From Candidatus Fibrimonadaceae bacterium (GTDB lineage Bacteria; Fibrobacterota; Fibrobacteria; Fibrobacterales; Fibrobacteraceae), in assembly GCA_031281155.1 (NCBI GenBank), contig JAITFT010000015.1, positions 1-55,429 on the forward strand: a DNA stretch of 55,429 bases, given 5' to 3'. The notes below the pieces were generated by a model. That model ran no database searches. It was not told the origin of the DNA and worked only from the letters and a program-made list of their open reading frames with translations. Position 1 is the first letter of the stretch. Each line of letters begins with the position of its first letter. This document shows, in pieces, positions 45,690 to 54,617 of the stretch. A program made the position numbers and the translations under genes.

Positions 45690-48257
45690 ATGCCTAACTC
45701 TAAACGCTCCTTCCAAGAAAAGTTCGCAAATTGGTATATACCGCTGGTTTCCCAAAACAAATTCAAAGCCTTAGGCTTGTATTTGGCTGTAGCCATTGCC
45801 TGCTCATTTACCATACTAGTTTACCCTGGGTTAAAACTAGATGCAGACTTATCCAAACTCCTGCCCGAATCAACCCCAAGCGTTATAGCCTTGCGAGAAT
45901 CCTTTGAACGCTTTGGCAGCACAGACCGCTTTATGATAGCAATACAAAGCGAGAATGTAGAGCTTGTGGCCGAACTTCAAGATTCAATAAAAAATTACAT
46001 GCACAAAAATTGGAAAGGAGATTACGTTTCTATTCAAATCGATAACGATAACAAATTTTTCAAAGACAATGCCCTGCTCTACCTGCCAATAGAGCATTTG
46101 GAGAGAATTAAAGATAATTTGGAAGACGTGCAGCTGGAAATTGGGCGGAGAAATTTGCCGCTGGTAGTGGATTTAGTGCAAAGAGAAGAAAAAAAGGAAC
46201 GAGTGTGGTTCGATGCAAATATACCGCAAGAGCTCGGGCTTCCAGATGAAGCAGCCGGCGCCTTTGATGCTTTTTTCAAGGCAGAAAAAAACGAGGAAAA
46301 AACAGAGGCTGCCGCATGGGACTCAAAAGCCCCCGTGCCCGAACATCTAAAAACAAGGCTAATAGGCTACCCAAGGCCAGATAGCACCGGAAAAATTTTA
46401 TTCAACGGAATTGTGCAGGCAAAGTTATCCAAACCCTCAACGGATTATGCTTTCGTCGAAGATATACTCGCACGCTCAGGTGTTCTTATTCAGCATTTCA
46501 AGTCAAAAAAATACGATTCTCCTGTGCGCTTTTCCGTTGAAGGAGCCTACGAAGGCTTAAAAGAGGTTGAAGATTTGCAAAACGATTCTGCCACCTCGTT
46601 CGCCATAGGTTTTGTTTTAATATTGCTTGTAACAATATGGTTTTTCAAAAGCATAAAAGGGCCGCTCCTCGTTATATCCACCATACTTTACGCCTGTATT
46701 CCAACGCTTGCATTCACAGCGGTTTTTTATGGGACCTTAAACCCCTTTACCGTTTTTGTGGCTACAATAATTTTAGGCATAGGCACAGATTACTCCATAC
46801 ACATGCTGGGCACAATGCAAAAGCTGCTCCAAAAACATCCTCGCACAGAAGACGCTTTAATACACGCGCAAATAGAAATGTTCAAACCGTTTTTGCTTGC
46901 CAGCGGAACAACAATCGCCGCTTTTTTATCACTATTGGTTGCGCATTTTAGAGGCTTTTATGAGTTTGGCGTTGTGGCATCTTTTGGCGTGCTATTCAGT
47001 ATGCTTTCCTCTTTCTTTGTTTTGCCGGTTATTGTATTCGTTTCCGGCGGCATTCCAAAAGCCTCAGAGAAAAGCATGTTGCCTGCCTCGTGGAGCGAAG
47101 CGAAAATTTTCAGAGTCTTTAAGCGTCTCGCTATCACAGGTTTTATTTTAGGTATAATATCTTTGTTTTTCGCCTCTCACGTGGACTTTGAGCATAACCT
47201 TCAAAACTTGCGCAGGCCAGCTACAGAACAAAAGCAATTAGATGGAATATCCACAGGCGTTGCTCAATCCAGCAATCGCAGAGCGGCCAGCCCTGCTGCG
47301 GTTATGGGTTCCAAAACAGAGCAGCTGGATAAACTTTACGATTCTCTGATGATTCGCTTGCATAAGGAAAAAGCACCAACGCTTCGCAGTTTTTTAACGC
47401 TTAAAACATTTGTGCCGAGCTATTCAGATCAAAGAGAGAGGCTGGATGTTATAGAAGAGATAAGAGACTTGGCTGAAGCAAGAGTTTTTGACAGAGCTAC
47501 CGGCCAGGATTCCGCCAACATAATGGCTTTGAGAGAGTTAGCTCAGGTGGAAAATACTTTTACCGCCAAGGATATTCCCGAATGGGCATTGGATTTGCTG
47601 AGGGAAAAAGACGGAAGCTATGGAAAGATAGGCTTTATTTACGGCCGCTACGAAACTTGGGATGCAAAAGCCGTTCATCAATTTCAAAATGATTATGGAA
47701 ATTGGGATTTTGATGGTGAAAAGCTTAGGGTATTTTCCTCGCAGTTTATTTTGTCAGATGTAATAGAGTCGGTAAAATCCGATAGCTTTAATCTTGCTCT
47801 TCTTATAACCATTGTGATTTTCACAAGCTTGGTTATTAGCCTTAGAAGGCCTGCCCTATTTGCCACAGGTTTCTTCTCTTTCGCAATGGGAATAGTGCTG
47901 ACAATGGGACTTATGGGTTTCCTAACCTTCTTCTTTGAGTTTGGAAAAATCAGCATTTACAACGTTATAGCCATACCTTTGATTTTAGGTCTTGGCATAG
48001 ACTGCGCAATTCATTTTGTTATGTGCTGGACAAGCAAAGAAAAAATGACTTTGAGAGAGCTCTTTGATTCCACTGGAAGAAATGTTATGGCAAGCTCCAC
48101 AACAACGATTGCCGGTTTTGCCGGCATGCTGTTTACAGCACACAGGGGTTTGCGAGGCATTGGCGAGCTTACCTGCATGGGCATATTTGTGTTTATGGTA
48201 GCAGGTATAATTTTCTCAATGTTCTTCTGCTCGGTTTGGCTTAAGAAGAAGGGTTGA
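45690..48257 (+). CDS. RND-superfamily (MMPL/HAE3-type) exporter
   Basis: 855 aa. Two-fold layout: span near 25-45, a large exterior domain, then a bundle of about five spans (from SATSFAIGFVLILLVTIWFF, including GIGTDYSIHMLG), a second exterior domain and a second bundle with GLGIDCAIHFVMCW. These GxxxDxxIH motifs carry the proton-relay aspartates. Proton-driven export of lipids or hopanoid-like compounds is typical of this family, but substrate is unknown. TACATT (45678-45683) ends six bases before ATG. It ends overlapping a gene remnant on the other strand. Confidence 0.9.
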   Translation: MPNSKRSFQEKFANWYIPLVSQNKFKALGLYLAVAIACSFTILVYPGLKLDADLSKLLPESTPSVIALRESFERFGSTDRFMIAIQSENVELVAELQDSIKNYMHKNWKGDYVSIQIDNDNKFFKDNALLYLPIEHLERIKDNLEDVQLEIGRRNLPLVVDLVQREEKKERVWFDANIPQELGLPDEAAGAFDAFFKAEKNEEKTEAAAWDSKAPVPEHLKTRLIGYPRPDSTGKILFNGIVQAKLSKPSTDYAFVEDILARSGVLIQHFKSKKYDSPVRFSVEGAYEGLKEVEDLQNDSATSFAIGFVLILLVTIWFFKSIKGPLLVISTILYACIPTLAFTAVFYGTLNPFTVFVATIILGIGTDYSIHMLGTMQKLLQKHPRTEDALIHAQIEMFKPFLLASGTTIAAFLSLLVAHFRGFYEFGVVASFGVLFSMLSSFFVLPVIVFVSGGIPKASEKSMLPASWSEAKIFRVFKRLAITGFILGIISLFFASHVDFEHNLQNLRRPATEQKQLDGISTGVAQSSNRRAASPAAVMGSKTEQLDKLYDSLMIRLHKEKAPTLRSFLTLKTFVPSYSDQRERLDVIEEIRDLAEARVFDRATGQDSANIMALRELAQVENTFTAKDIPEWALDLLREKDGSYGKIGFIYGRYETWDAKAVHQFQNDYGNWDFDGEKLRVFSSQFILSDVIESVKSDSFNLALLITIVIFTSLVISLRRPALFATGFFSFAMGIVLTMGLMGFLTFFFEFGKISIYNVIAIPLILGLGIDCAIHFVMCWTSKEKMTLRELFDSTGRNVMASSTTTIAGFAGMLFTAHRGLRGIGELTCMGIFVFMVAGIIFSMFFCSVWLKKKG

Positions 48258-48438
48258 AGCTTTGCTGCTCTGGATGAATTTCAGATAAAACCAGTTTTGC
48301 TATGCTTTGGGCAAATCCCAAATAAGATTTGGCTTCTTCAACACTTGGCAGCACTTCGCCTTCTAAAAGAGCAACATCGGTAGGAGCTTTTGTTTGCAAA
48401 AAATACCCAAGGATTCTGTTTAGGCTTTTGCATAAATC
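48241..48438 (-). pseudogene. Remnant of a downstream partner gene, possibly HEPN
   Basis: Reading the minus strand, 65 codons are open and coding-like (LNRILGYFLQT, VLPSVEEAKSYLGFAQSIAKL, ending FNPSS) but have no ATG. The frame starts inside the end of the MNT nucleotidyltransferase gene, just after a TGA. The helical end with EEAKSYL resembles the tail of HEPN proteins, the usual partner of MNT genes. Probably a HEPN gene whose 5' part has been deleted. A short protein from TTG is possible but less likely. Confidence 0.4.
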
Positions 48439-48761
48439 TCAATACCCATATTTTTAACTTCTCTAACAAAGTCGCTTTCTTTTTTGTCTAAATATTCAAA
48501 TTCCCCTTTTGAATAAACAACAATATCCATAGCGTACTGCCTATTTATTTCCAGCAATGCTGTCGAAACAGACAAATTTCTATTTCTTCTGTTTTTGAAG
48601 GTTTTGGCAAATTCTTCCGTATCTAGAATAATAACCAAATCTATATCGCTATCTTCCGTTGCTGTACCTTTTGCATAAGAGCCGAATAGGATAACTTTAT
48701 AAATATTCAAGCCCATTAGGCTTTGAACGATTTTTGAAATTATATCGGCAGACAAAGACAT
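48420..48761 (-). CDS. MNT-type nucleotidyltransferase
   Basis: 113 aa. Minimal nucleotidyltransferase with ILFGSYAKGTATEDSDIDLVI (GSxAKG-x-DSDIDL, two metal-binding Asp) and a third Asp in AMDIVVYS. Such genes form MNT-HEPN toxin-antitoxin pairs in which MNT AMPylates the HEPN toxin. The partner here is only a remnant, so the pair is probably inactive. Minus-strand TACCTT (48770-48775) ends eight bases before ATG. Confidence 0.88.
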   Translation of the reverse strand: MSLSADIISKIVQSLMGLNIYKVILFGSYAKGTATEDSDIDLVIILDTEEFAKTFKNRRNRNLSVSTALLEINRQYAMDIVVYSKGEFEYLDKKESDFVREVKNMGIEIYAKA

Positions 48762-48812
48762 ATTGATGTAAGGTAGAAAAAAATATAAACGTATCTGGCT
48801 TGCCAGCTCGTT

Positions 48813-48838
48813 TGGTGTGATTAGTGATTAATACACCA
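48813..48838. repeat. Stem-loop between FISUMP gene and MNT gene
   Basis: TGGTGT plus ATTA pairs with TAAT plus ACACCA, ten pairs with one bulged G and a five-base loop. It lies 41 bases after the FISUMP stop on that gene's strand, so it may act as its terminator, though no T-run follows. Confidence 0.45.
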
Positions 48839-48878
48839 TAATTGTCGATTTAAACGCACCAAAAATCACTGACGCACC

Positions 48879-49481
48879 TTAGTTCTTAACACAACGAACG
48901 CTGTTCAAACCCAACTTATTGGAGCGGCTCATGGACATGCTCCAGTACCATGCGTCGCTGGTATTGAACCCGGTAGCGCTCCACCAGAAGCCTTCGCTGC
49001 CGACACGGGCGAAGCTGCCATCCCAGCCGCCGCCGCCCGGGAGGGCCGAAAAGCCGAACTCGTCTGTGCCATTGCCACCGCTATTCCAGCCGCTAGCAGC
49101 CTTAAGTTTGGTTCCTGGGTCTGTCCCAACGAAGTCCGTCAACACGGTCCATTCGGCATCTGTAGGCAAATGCCAGCCGGGAGGGCAAGCATTTAAAGCG
49201 GCATGCCAATTGTAAAGACGGCCGTAGGCATCGCAGTTGCTCGAATTGTTATTGTAACAAGCAGTGCTGCTTGCCTGGAAATAAGCACTGCTGCCCTCGA
49301 AATTCAAATTCTCGGCCATCCAAGTCTGATCGCCGATCTTAACCCATTTGTAGGTTTTACCATCGCGAGAATCCTTGAAAGTGCCGCTGGAAGAACTACC
49401 GCCATCATCGCCTGAGCAAGAAAATGTGAATGCCAAGGCTATGGAAATAGCCGCCAAAAGAGTGGTTTTTACTCTGTTCAT
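48879..49481 (-). CDS. FISUMP-domain lipoprotein
   Basis: 200 aa. Signal peptide with lipobox TFSC (Cys 22), short GGSSSSG linker, then the Fibrobacter succinogenes major paralogous (FISUMP) domain: DGKTYKWVKIGDQTWMAENLN, YGRLYNWHAAL, CPPGWHLPTDAEWT, DEFGFSALPGG, GFWWSAT, and the terminal VRCVKN. Extracytoplasmic, role unknown; expanded in Fibrobacterota. It is the best taxonomic marker in the window. Confidence 0.93.
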   Translation of the reverse strand: MNRVKTTLLAAISIALAFTFSCSGDDGGSSSSGTFKDSRDGKTYKWVKIGDQTWMAENLNFEGSSAYFQASSTACYNNNSSNCDAYGRLYNWHAALNACPPGWHLPTDAEWTVLTDFVGTDPGTKLKAASGWNSGGNGTDEFGFSALPGGGGWDGSFARVGSEGFWWSATGFNTSDAWYWSMSMSRSNKLGLNSVRCVKN

Positions 49482-49808
49482 GATGTTTTCTCCTTATTGG
49501 GGGAAAGTGAATAAGTGAATATTTGTGAAATCCTGAAAATCCTTGAATCCTGGCCAACGGGGTTCAGACAGAAGGGTGAAATTGCGGTTGAGCGGTTCAC
49601 CGCTATTAACTTGGCGGCAAATCCAAAGATTCTCCGCAAACTCGCCAGCTCGTTTGCTAGGGGGGGGGGGGCAACATTGACAACCCAAAATTCCGCTCAC
49701 CCATGCTCGGGGCACGATACATATCAGGTGCGGAACCATTTTTACAAATATATGTCATATTAGGAGCATAATATAGAAAAATTTTCTGTGCTTGTAAAGG
49801 GTTTTGTT
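49482..49808. other. 327-base intergenic region with G11 tract
   Basis: No gene I can support. It holds a run of eleven G (49661-49671) and the sequence GCCAGCTCGTTTG, which is repeated at 48802-48814. The run lies about 180 bases upstream of the FISUMP ATG. On the minus strand, TATATT is readable in the revcomp of 49770-49775 near GGAGCATAATATAG, but it is not placed before a known gene. Confidence 0.6.
49661..49671. repeat. 11-nt poly-G tract
   Basis: Eleven consecutive G in the non-coding region upstream of the FISUMP lipoprotein gene. Such tracts are slippage-prone. Confidence 0.95.
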
Positions 49809-50834
49809 TTAAAAACCTGCGATTACCCAGTCTAGCCTGCCTAGCTCCGTTGCAGAGCGCCCACGCCTGTAACGCAAGTCGCCAAGCGCTAATTTAACCA
49901 CGTTTCGCTCCAAAAAGCCTTCGAAGTTTGCGAGGATGCTAAATATTTCTTGAGGCGTTGCGTCAAATTTAAGAGGCGGGACATTTTCATCGTTCCATAC
50001 GAATGTTAAATTTTTTGGAGACCTTCTGGGATTATAATTGTTTCCATCTTCAAGCACGGAATTTGCAAAAACAATTTTTGAGGTGCCTTCAGCATGGTGA
50101 ATGGCATAACCGAATGGAAGACCGCTTCTTGTTATTCCTATGCGCCCCGCTATAAACGTTTTTGATGATGGCATGCTAAGAGTAACCATTCGCGCTGCCA
50201 TCTCGGTAGGCTTTTCGGTTTGCCAAACTTGATCCATATAACCATAGCCCTGTACTTCGATTGTATCTTTTCCAACGCCTAAACGGCCCCTGACTCTGCC
50301 ATGCGGAATATGCACAACCAAACCGAATTTTTCTCCGTTTACAGTAAATTCTCCGTTTCCGGGAACCATGCCGCTTACAGCGCTTGTAAAGGTTAAGTCG
50401 AGAAATCTTTCGCCGCTTTTATTGGCGGAAAACACTAAGCGGTGCCCCGCTCCGGGCGTATTTTCCATTATATAATCGTTGTTGTTTATGTTAATTCTAT
50501 TTGCGCTTTTATTTTCAACAAATCTATCTGTTGAATATTGCCGCCCTACGCTATAGCTCTTGCCTTTAAAATTCCATACCGAAAAATCGGTGCCTATCCT
50601 AAAACCCTGAGTGGGCACGTACATCCAGGTATAGTTTACATACGCCCTTGTGCCGTTATCAAACACAAAAACATAACTCCACATTTCGTTATACTTGTTG
50701 CTTTGCTGAGGGTGCCTAAAGAAATCTGCGGCATTGGCTCTCCTAGCTTCACCTGTAGGGTTGTTTACGGCAGATATGGAAAGCGAAGCTAAACACAAAA
50801 GAAAAACAAATGCAGTTTTTAAAAGTTTTGTCAT
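49809..50834 (-). CDS. Exported lipocalin-like (CrtC/AttH-type?) protein
   Basis: 341 aa. Signal peptide LKTAFVFLLCLASLSISA, then a beta-rich protein. EVQGYGYMDQVWQTEKPTE resembles the GxGYxDHxW motif of CrtC/AttH/Svf1-like lipocalin-fold proteins, and a preceding HIPHGRVRGRL strand fits. Catalytic function is not evident, and the assignment is by motif only. ATG 50834 follows minus-strand TATATT (50842-50847) by seven bases. The longer form to 50900 begins upstream of the promoter. The promoter belongs to the inverted repeat at 50842-50918. Confidence 0.5.
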   Translation of the reverse strand: MTKLLKTAFVFLLCLASLSISAVNNPTGEARRANAADFFRHPQQSNKYNEMWSYVFVFDNGTRAYVNYTWMYVPTQGFRIGTDFSVWNFKGKSYSVGRQYSTDRFVENKSANRININNNDYIMENTPGAGHRLVFSANKSGERFLDLTFTSAVSGMVPGNGEFTVNGEKFGLVVHIPHGRVRGRLGVGKDTIEVQGYGYMDQVWQTEKPTEMAARMVTLSMPSSKTFIAGRIGITRSGLPFGYAIHHAEGTSKIVFANSVLEDGNNYNPRRSPKNLTFVWNDENVPPLKFDATPQEIFSILANFEGFLERNVVKLALGDLRYRRGRSATELGRLDWVIAGF

Positions 50835-50841
50835 AGAGACG

Positions 50842-50918
50842 AATATAGTAAACGCAAACGCTGATTTAGTCGCTGGGGTAATCCACTCCCCACTAGCCAC
50901 TCCCTACTCCCAAACATT
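50842..50918 (-). repeat. Left inverted repeat bracketing the polysaccharide cassette
   Basis: Read on the minus strand: AATGTTTGGG (50909-50918), a GGGAGT-rich middle, TACCCCAGCGACTAAATCAG (50861-50880), then GTTTACTATATTC. The same order of blocks occurs on the plus strand at 54515-54588. The promoter at the end points outward to the gene at 50834. Confidence 0.8.
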
Positions 50919-50936
50919 AAGCTAAGCATTGATTAC

Positions 50937-50942
50937 TATATT
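50937..50942 (+). promoter_or_regulatory. -10 box of the polysaccharide cassette
   Basis: TATATT ten bases before ATG 50953, at the inner side of the left repeat. Its placement rejects the in-frame TTG at 50929 as start. Confidence 0.55.
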
Positions 50943-50952
50943 TACGGAAATT

Positions 50953-52143
50953 ATGTTCGTTCTTTGCCTTCCTTTTAACTTCGCCATGGCAATGTGCTTT
51001 CGCATTCTTGCGCCTTTTTTTCGCAAAGCACGCGATTCTGGAAAGTACCCTTGGGTTATAGGCGGGCATCGAGGGCGTATTTACGAGGATAATTCCGGGG
51101 CATTGCATTCTTACATATTTAAGCATACAAAACAACCGATTATTTGGATTGCCAACTCGCCAATGCTTTTAAAAGAATCATGCGCGCAGGGGAGGGGGTG
51201 TGCAATTTTGAAAAGAAATAGCTTTGCTGCCCGCTTGGCAATTTTGCGTGCCCCCGTGCTAATTTATTCGCACGGCGAGGATGACTTGGATTTATTTTTG
51301 CTGTTTTTTCGTAAAGCATTGGGTATGCGCGTTTTTTTGGGACATAGTCTTAAATTTCTGAAAACTGGGCAATATACCCGTTTGGGTTTTGGCAAATGGA
51401 CATGGCCCAAGCGCAAGCTCTATGCTTTTTTAATGACCGATTTCGATTTATTCCCAATGTCTTCGCCCGCAGAAAAAAAACATGGAGATGCCGCTTTTCG
51501 CTATCGCACGGAACGCATACTTCCTTATGGCGGCGGCGCGCATATAGATAGAATGCTGGCTTTGCGCGAAGAGCAGCCGGCAAATATAATAACCTGGTTC
51601 CCAACCTTTCGCGATAAAAAAGCAGAACAAAACAATGCTTACAAGGTAATCAACAATATTCTAAACTCTGCAAGATTGCATGAATATTTGGAAAAGGAAG
51701 ATTTGCGTTTGGCTGTGGCAGGGCATATAAATTCAAAAAATATGCAAAGCGAAATTTCAAATTTGCATCCACGCATTTCCATTCATAGCGCAAAAGAAGC
51801 AATACCTCTGCTTGGCTCTTCTGTTTGTTTTATTTCTGATTACTCAGGCTTAATATCGAATTGGCTTTGCTTTGGCCGCCCGCTAATATTATTTCCATTT
51901 GACAAAGAAGAGTACCTCAAAAGCCGCAGTTTATGCGTTTCGCTGGAAGACATTCACTATGGGCCTTTGGTTTATACTGCCGAAGATTTTTTAGAAGCCT
52001 TGTGTTCAGGCACTTGGAAAGATATGAAGCCTTATGCCGAGAAACGAAAGCATTGGATGAATGAAATTTTCCCCGATTTGCGACCAGGCTATTCAGAGCG
52101 GTGTTATGAGGCGATAAGAAAATTTCCTATATTTAAGACATGA
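50953..52143 (+). CDS. CDP-glycerol glycerophosphotransferase-like protein
   Basis: 396 aa GT-B-like protein. The C-terminal motif FISDYSGLISNWLCFGRPLI and LFPFDKEEY is the hallmark of the TagB/TagF (CDP-glycerol:poly(glycerophosphate) glycerophosphotransferase) family, which builds polyol-phosphate polymers of the cell surface. An N-terminal hydrophobic stretch (LPFNFAMAMCFRILA) likely peripherally associates it with the membrane. First of three genes; its stop overlaps the epimerase ATG as ATGA. In a diderm the product is probably a phosphoglycerol-modified surface glycan (inference). Confidence 0.8.
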   Translation: MFVLCLPFNFAMAMCFRILAPFFRKARDSGKYPWVIGGHRGRIYEDNSGALHSYIFKHTKQPIIWIANSPMLLKESCAQGRGCAILKRNSFAARLAILRAPVLIYSHGEDDLDLFLLFFRKALGMRVFLGHSLKFLKTGQYTRLGFGKWTWPKRKLYAFLMTDFDLFPMSSPAEKKHGDAAFRYRTERILPYGGGAHIDRMLALREEQPANIITWFPTFRDKKAEQNNAYKVINNILNSARLHEYLEKEDLRLAVAGHINSKNMQSEISNLHPRISIHSAKEAIPLLGSSVCFISDYSGLISNWLCFGRPLILFPFDKEEYLKSRSLCVSLEDIHYGPLVYTAEDFLEALCSGTWKDMKPYAEKRKHWMNEIFPDLRPGYSERCYEAIRKFPIFKT

Positions 52144-53111
52144 ACATACTAGTTACAGGTTGCGCAGGGTTTATAGGCAACGCCGTTGCCATTGCCTTGC
52201 TCCAACGAGGCGACACAGTCATTGGCATAGACAATTTAAACGATTACTATTCGGTAGAGCTGAAAAACGCAAGGTTAAAGCGTATTCCCCCCTTTCAATT
52301 TCACAAAGCCGATATTTGCGATAAAGCTAAATTGATTGAAATTTTCCAAAGCAATAAAATAGATGCTGTTGTGCATTTAGCAGCGCAAGCAGGGGTTCGC
52401 TACTCTTTGGAAAATCCTCAAGCGTATATAGACAGCAATATTACCGGAACATTGAATATTTTTGAATGCTGCAGAAACTTTGGCGTAAAAAATATTGTAT
52501 ATGCAAGCAGTAGCTCCGTTTACGGAGACAATGCGAAAATCCCATTTTCTACAGAAGATAGAACCGATAACCCCATAAGCCTATATGCGGCTACAAAAAA
52601 ATCCTGCGAATTGATGGCGCACACTTATTCGCATTTATTTGGTTTAAATATAACAGGTCTGCGCTATTTCACAGTCTATGGTCCCTGGGGCAGGCCAGAC
52701 ATGGCTCCCATATTATTTGCAAAAAATATTTTAGAAGGCAAGCCCATAAAAGTTTTCAACAACGGCAACATGAAAAGAGATTTCACATATATAGACGATA
52801 TTGTAAATGGAACAATCGCTGTTTTGGATAATAGCCTAAAGCTTATTTCACTTGACTCAGGGATTAATAGGACTTTTAACATTGGTCGTGGTGAGCCTGT
52901 TGACTTAATGCGTTTTATTGAGATTTTGGAGAATGAATTAGGAAAAACTGCGATAAAAGAGTTTTTGCCCATGCAACCTGGCGATGTTCCTGTGACTTGG
53001 GCCGATACAGCGGAATTGGAAAAGGTAGTTGGTTATAAACCAAAGATTTCCTTGGAGCAAGGGGTAAAAGAATTTGCGGAGTGGTATGGCGAGCACTCTA
53101 GAAACAGATAA
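52140..53111 (+). CDS. NAD-dependent nucleotide-sugar epimerase (UDP-glucuronate 4-epimerase-like)
   Basis: 323 aa extended SDR. NAD site TGCAGFIGNAVA, IGIDNLNDYYSVELKNARL (typical of UDP-glucuronate 4-epimerase/CapI), HLAAQAGVRYSLENP, SSSSVYGDN, catalytic YAATKK, and RYFTVYGPWGRPDMA. It probably supplies UDP-galacturonate for the glycan made by this cassette. Overlaps the preceding gene by four bases and the flippase start by 26 bases. Confidence 0.88.
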   Translation: MNILVTGCAGFIGNAVAIALLQRGDTVIGIDNLNDYYSVELKNARLKRIPPFQFHKADICDKAKLIEIFQSNKIDAVVHLAAQAGVRYSLENPQAYIDSNITGTLNIFECCRNFGVKNIVYASSSSVYGDNAKIPFSTEDRTDNPISLYAATKKSCELMAHTYSHLFGLNITGLRYFTVYGPWGRPDMAPILFAKNILEGKPIKVFNNGNMKRDFTYIDDIVNGTIAVLDNSLKLISLDSGINRTFNIGRGEPVDLMRFIEILENELGKTAIKEFLPMQPGDVPVTWADTAELEKVVGYKPKISLEQGVKEFAEWYGEHSRNR

Positions 53112-54516
53112 AAAATTCCTGTTTAAAAGTACTTTATATAATTTTCTAGGCACAGCCTTGAAAATCATAAGCCCTGTGCTTATGATAGTTGTGGCTAGAG
53201 TCTTTGGCAAAGAAGCATTTGGAATTTTTGTCAGCACGCAATTGTTGATGCAAACACTAAGCCGCATCGCTACCTTTGGCTTGGCTGGAGGATTAAACTG
53301 GTTTTTGCCTCAAAACATTGTAAACAACCGTCCGGTGAATTTTGGATTTAACGAATCTCTCAATCGTTCGCTTATAGCATCAGTTATTATTTTTGCAATA
53401 CTTGCATTATGCGCCATGCTTGGATTGCAAAAATATTCTACTAGCCTTGTTTCCTTGTCTTCAACGGAATTATTGATTTATTCTTTATCTACCGTGCCTT
53501 GGGCAATTATGATTATTTATGGCGGTGCAGCAGAAGGTATCCGCAAACCACAGTATAGAATGTTTATTAGCGATTGCGCCGTATATACAGCCTCCCCAAT
53601 TATAGCCATAATACTTTATTTCGCCAATATTCCCTATGCTTTGGCAATAGGGCTTTTAATATCGAATATTTTGGGCTGCCTTATATATATCCCGCTAATG
53701 AAAAAAACTTTCCCTTTTTCATTAAAATTTTTTGGAAATAAAATTCCAAGAGAACTTTTAATTTACTCCATACCGCGCGGCTTCTCAGATGTAACGGGCT
53801 TTGTTTTGCTGCGCATTGATTTATGGATGGTCTTATTATTGCTCGGGCCCGGAGAAGCAGGTGTTTATGCAGTTATGGTAATGATTTCCAACGGACTACG
53901 CACTATTCGCCAGGGTTATGCTCCAATTTTATTGCCTGTTGTAGCGGGAATGAGCAAAGACAGGCTAAACACAGATTTAAAATCTGTATTTTCCTATTGC
54001 GTTAATATGGTAACGCTTATACAATTATCCATAGGCTTTTTTATAGTGCTGTTCCCCGATAAAATTCTTATGATAGCCGGTAAAGATTTTATTGTTCAGC
54101 CCGAAGCTTTGGGAGTGCTTTTGTTTGCGCATTTGCTCGGCGGTTTTTTCTTGCTATCCGCCGCTGTGCTTAACGGAATTGGCAAAAGTTTATATACGCT
54201 AAAAATGGATGTAATTTCGCTTTGCGCAGCTTTGGCTGCGAATTATTTTTTAATTCCTATTTTTGGATTGGTCGGCGCAGCGCTTTCCACCTTGGCATTT
54301 ATTTTATTGCAATCCGTTTGGAATAATGCATATATTTTTAAGCTGAATTTAAGGCTCTATTCCAAAAAAGTAATTCCCTATGCTATATGGTCTGTTTTGC
54401 TTTTGGCAGTTTATATTCTATTGCCAAGTTTTTCGTTTGAGCTTTGGCAAAAAATAGCTCTATATATCGCAGCTCTATGCGGCTTGGCCCTTACGCGCCG
54501 CTTAACAAACCAGTAA
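53086..54516 (+). CDS. Polysaccharide flippase (Wzx/MOP type)
   Basis: 476 aa, about 12-14 hydrophobic segments over the whole length, beginning FLFKSTLYNFLGTALKIISPVLMIVVARVFG and with internal RIDLWMVLLLLGPGEAGVYAVM, the usual MOP-family arrangement. Moves lipid-linked glycan to the outer leaflet. ATG 53086 (MASTLETDKK) is preferred to the one at 53074 because the former follows a GG-rich region and gives the usual N-terminus, but both overlap the epimerase gene. No polymerase is present in the cassette. It ends exactly at the right inverted repeat. Confidence 0.85.
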   Translation: MASTLETDKKFLFKSTLYNFLGTALKIISPVLMIVVARVFGKEAFGIFVSTQLLMQTLSRIATFGLAGGLNWFLPQNIVNNRPVNFGFNESLNRSLIASVIIFAILALCAMLGLQKYSTSLVSLSSTELLIYSLSTVPWAIMIIYGGAAEGIRKPQYRMFISDCAVYTASPIIAIILYFANIPYALAIGLLISNILGCLIYIPLMKKTFPFSLKFFGNKIPRELLIYSIPRGFSDVTGFVLLRIDLWMVLLLLGPGEAGVYAVMVMISNGLRTIRQGYAPILLPVVAGMSKDRLNTDLKSVFSYCVNMVTLIQLSIGFFIVLFPDKILMIAGKDFIVQPEALGVLLFAHLLGGFFLLSAAVLNGIGKSLYTLKMDVISLCAALAANYFLIPIFGLVGAALSTLAFILLQSVWNNAYIFKLNLRLYSKKVIPYAIWSVLLLAVYILLPSFSFELWQKIALYIAALCGLALTRRLTNQ

Positions 54517-54588
54517 TGTTTGGGTGCGGGATTTAGCCCCATACCCCATACCCTATACCCCAGCGACTAAATCAGTGTTTACTATATT
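54515..54588 (+). repeat. Right inverted repeat bracketing the polysaccharide cassette
   Basis: AATGTTTGGG (54515-54524), a CCCCATA-rich middle, TACCCCAGCGACTAAATCAG (54556-54575) and GTTTACTATATT with TATATT at 54583-54588. Twenty bases are identical to the left copy in opposite orientation. The outward promoter drives the DUF1643 gene at 54618. Confidence 0.8.
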
Positions 54589-54617
54589 ATACCACATAGT
54601 TTATAGGAGAATAAAAA

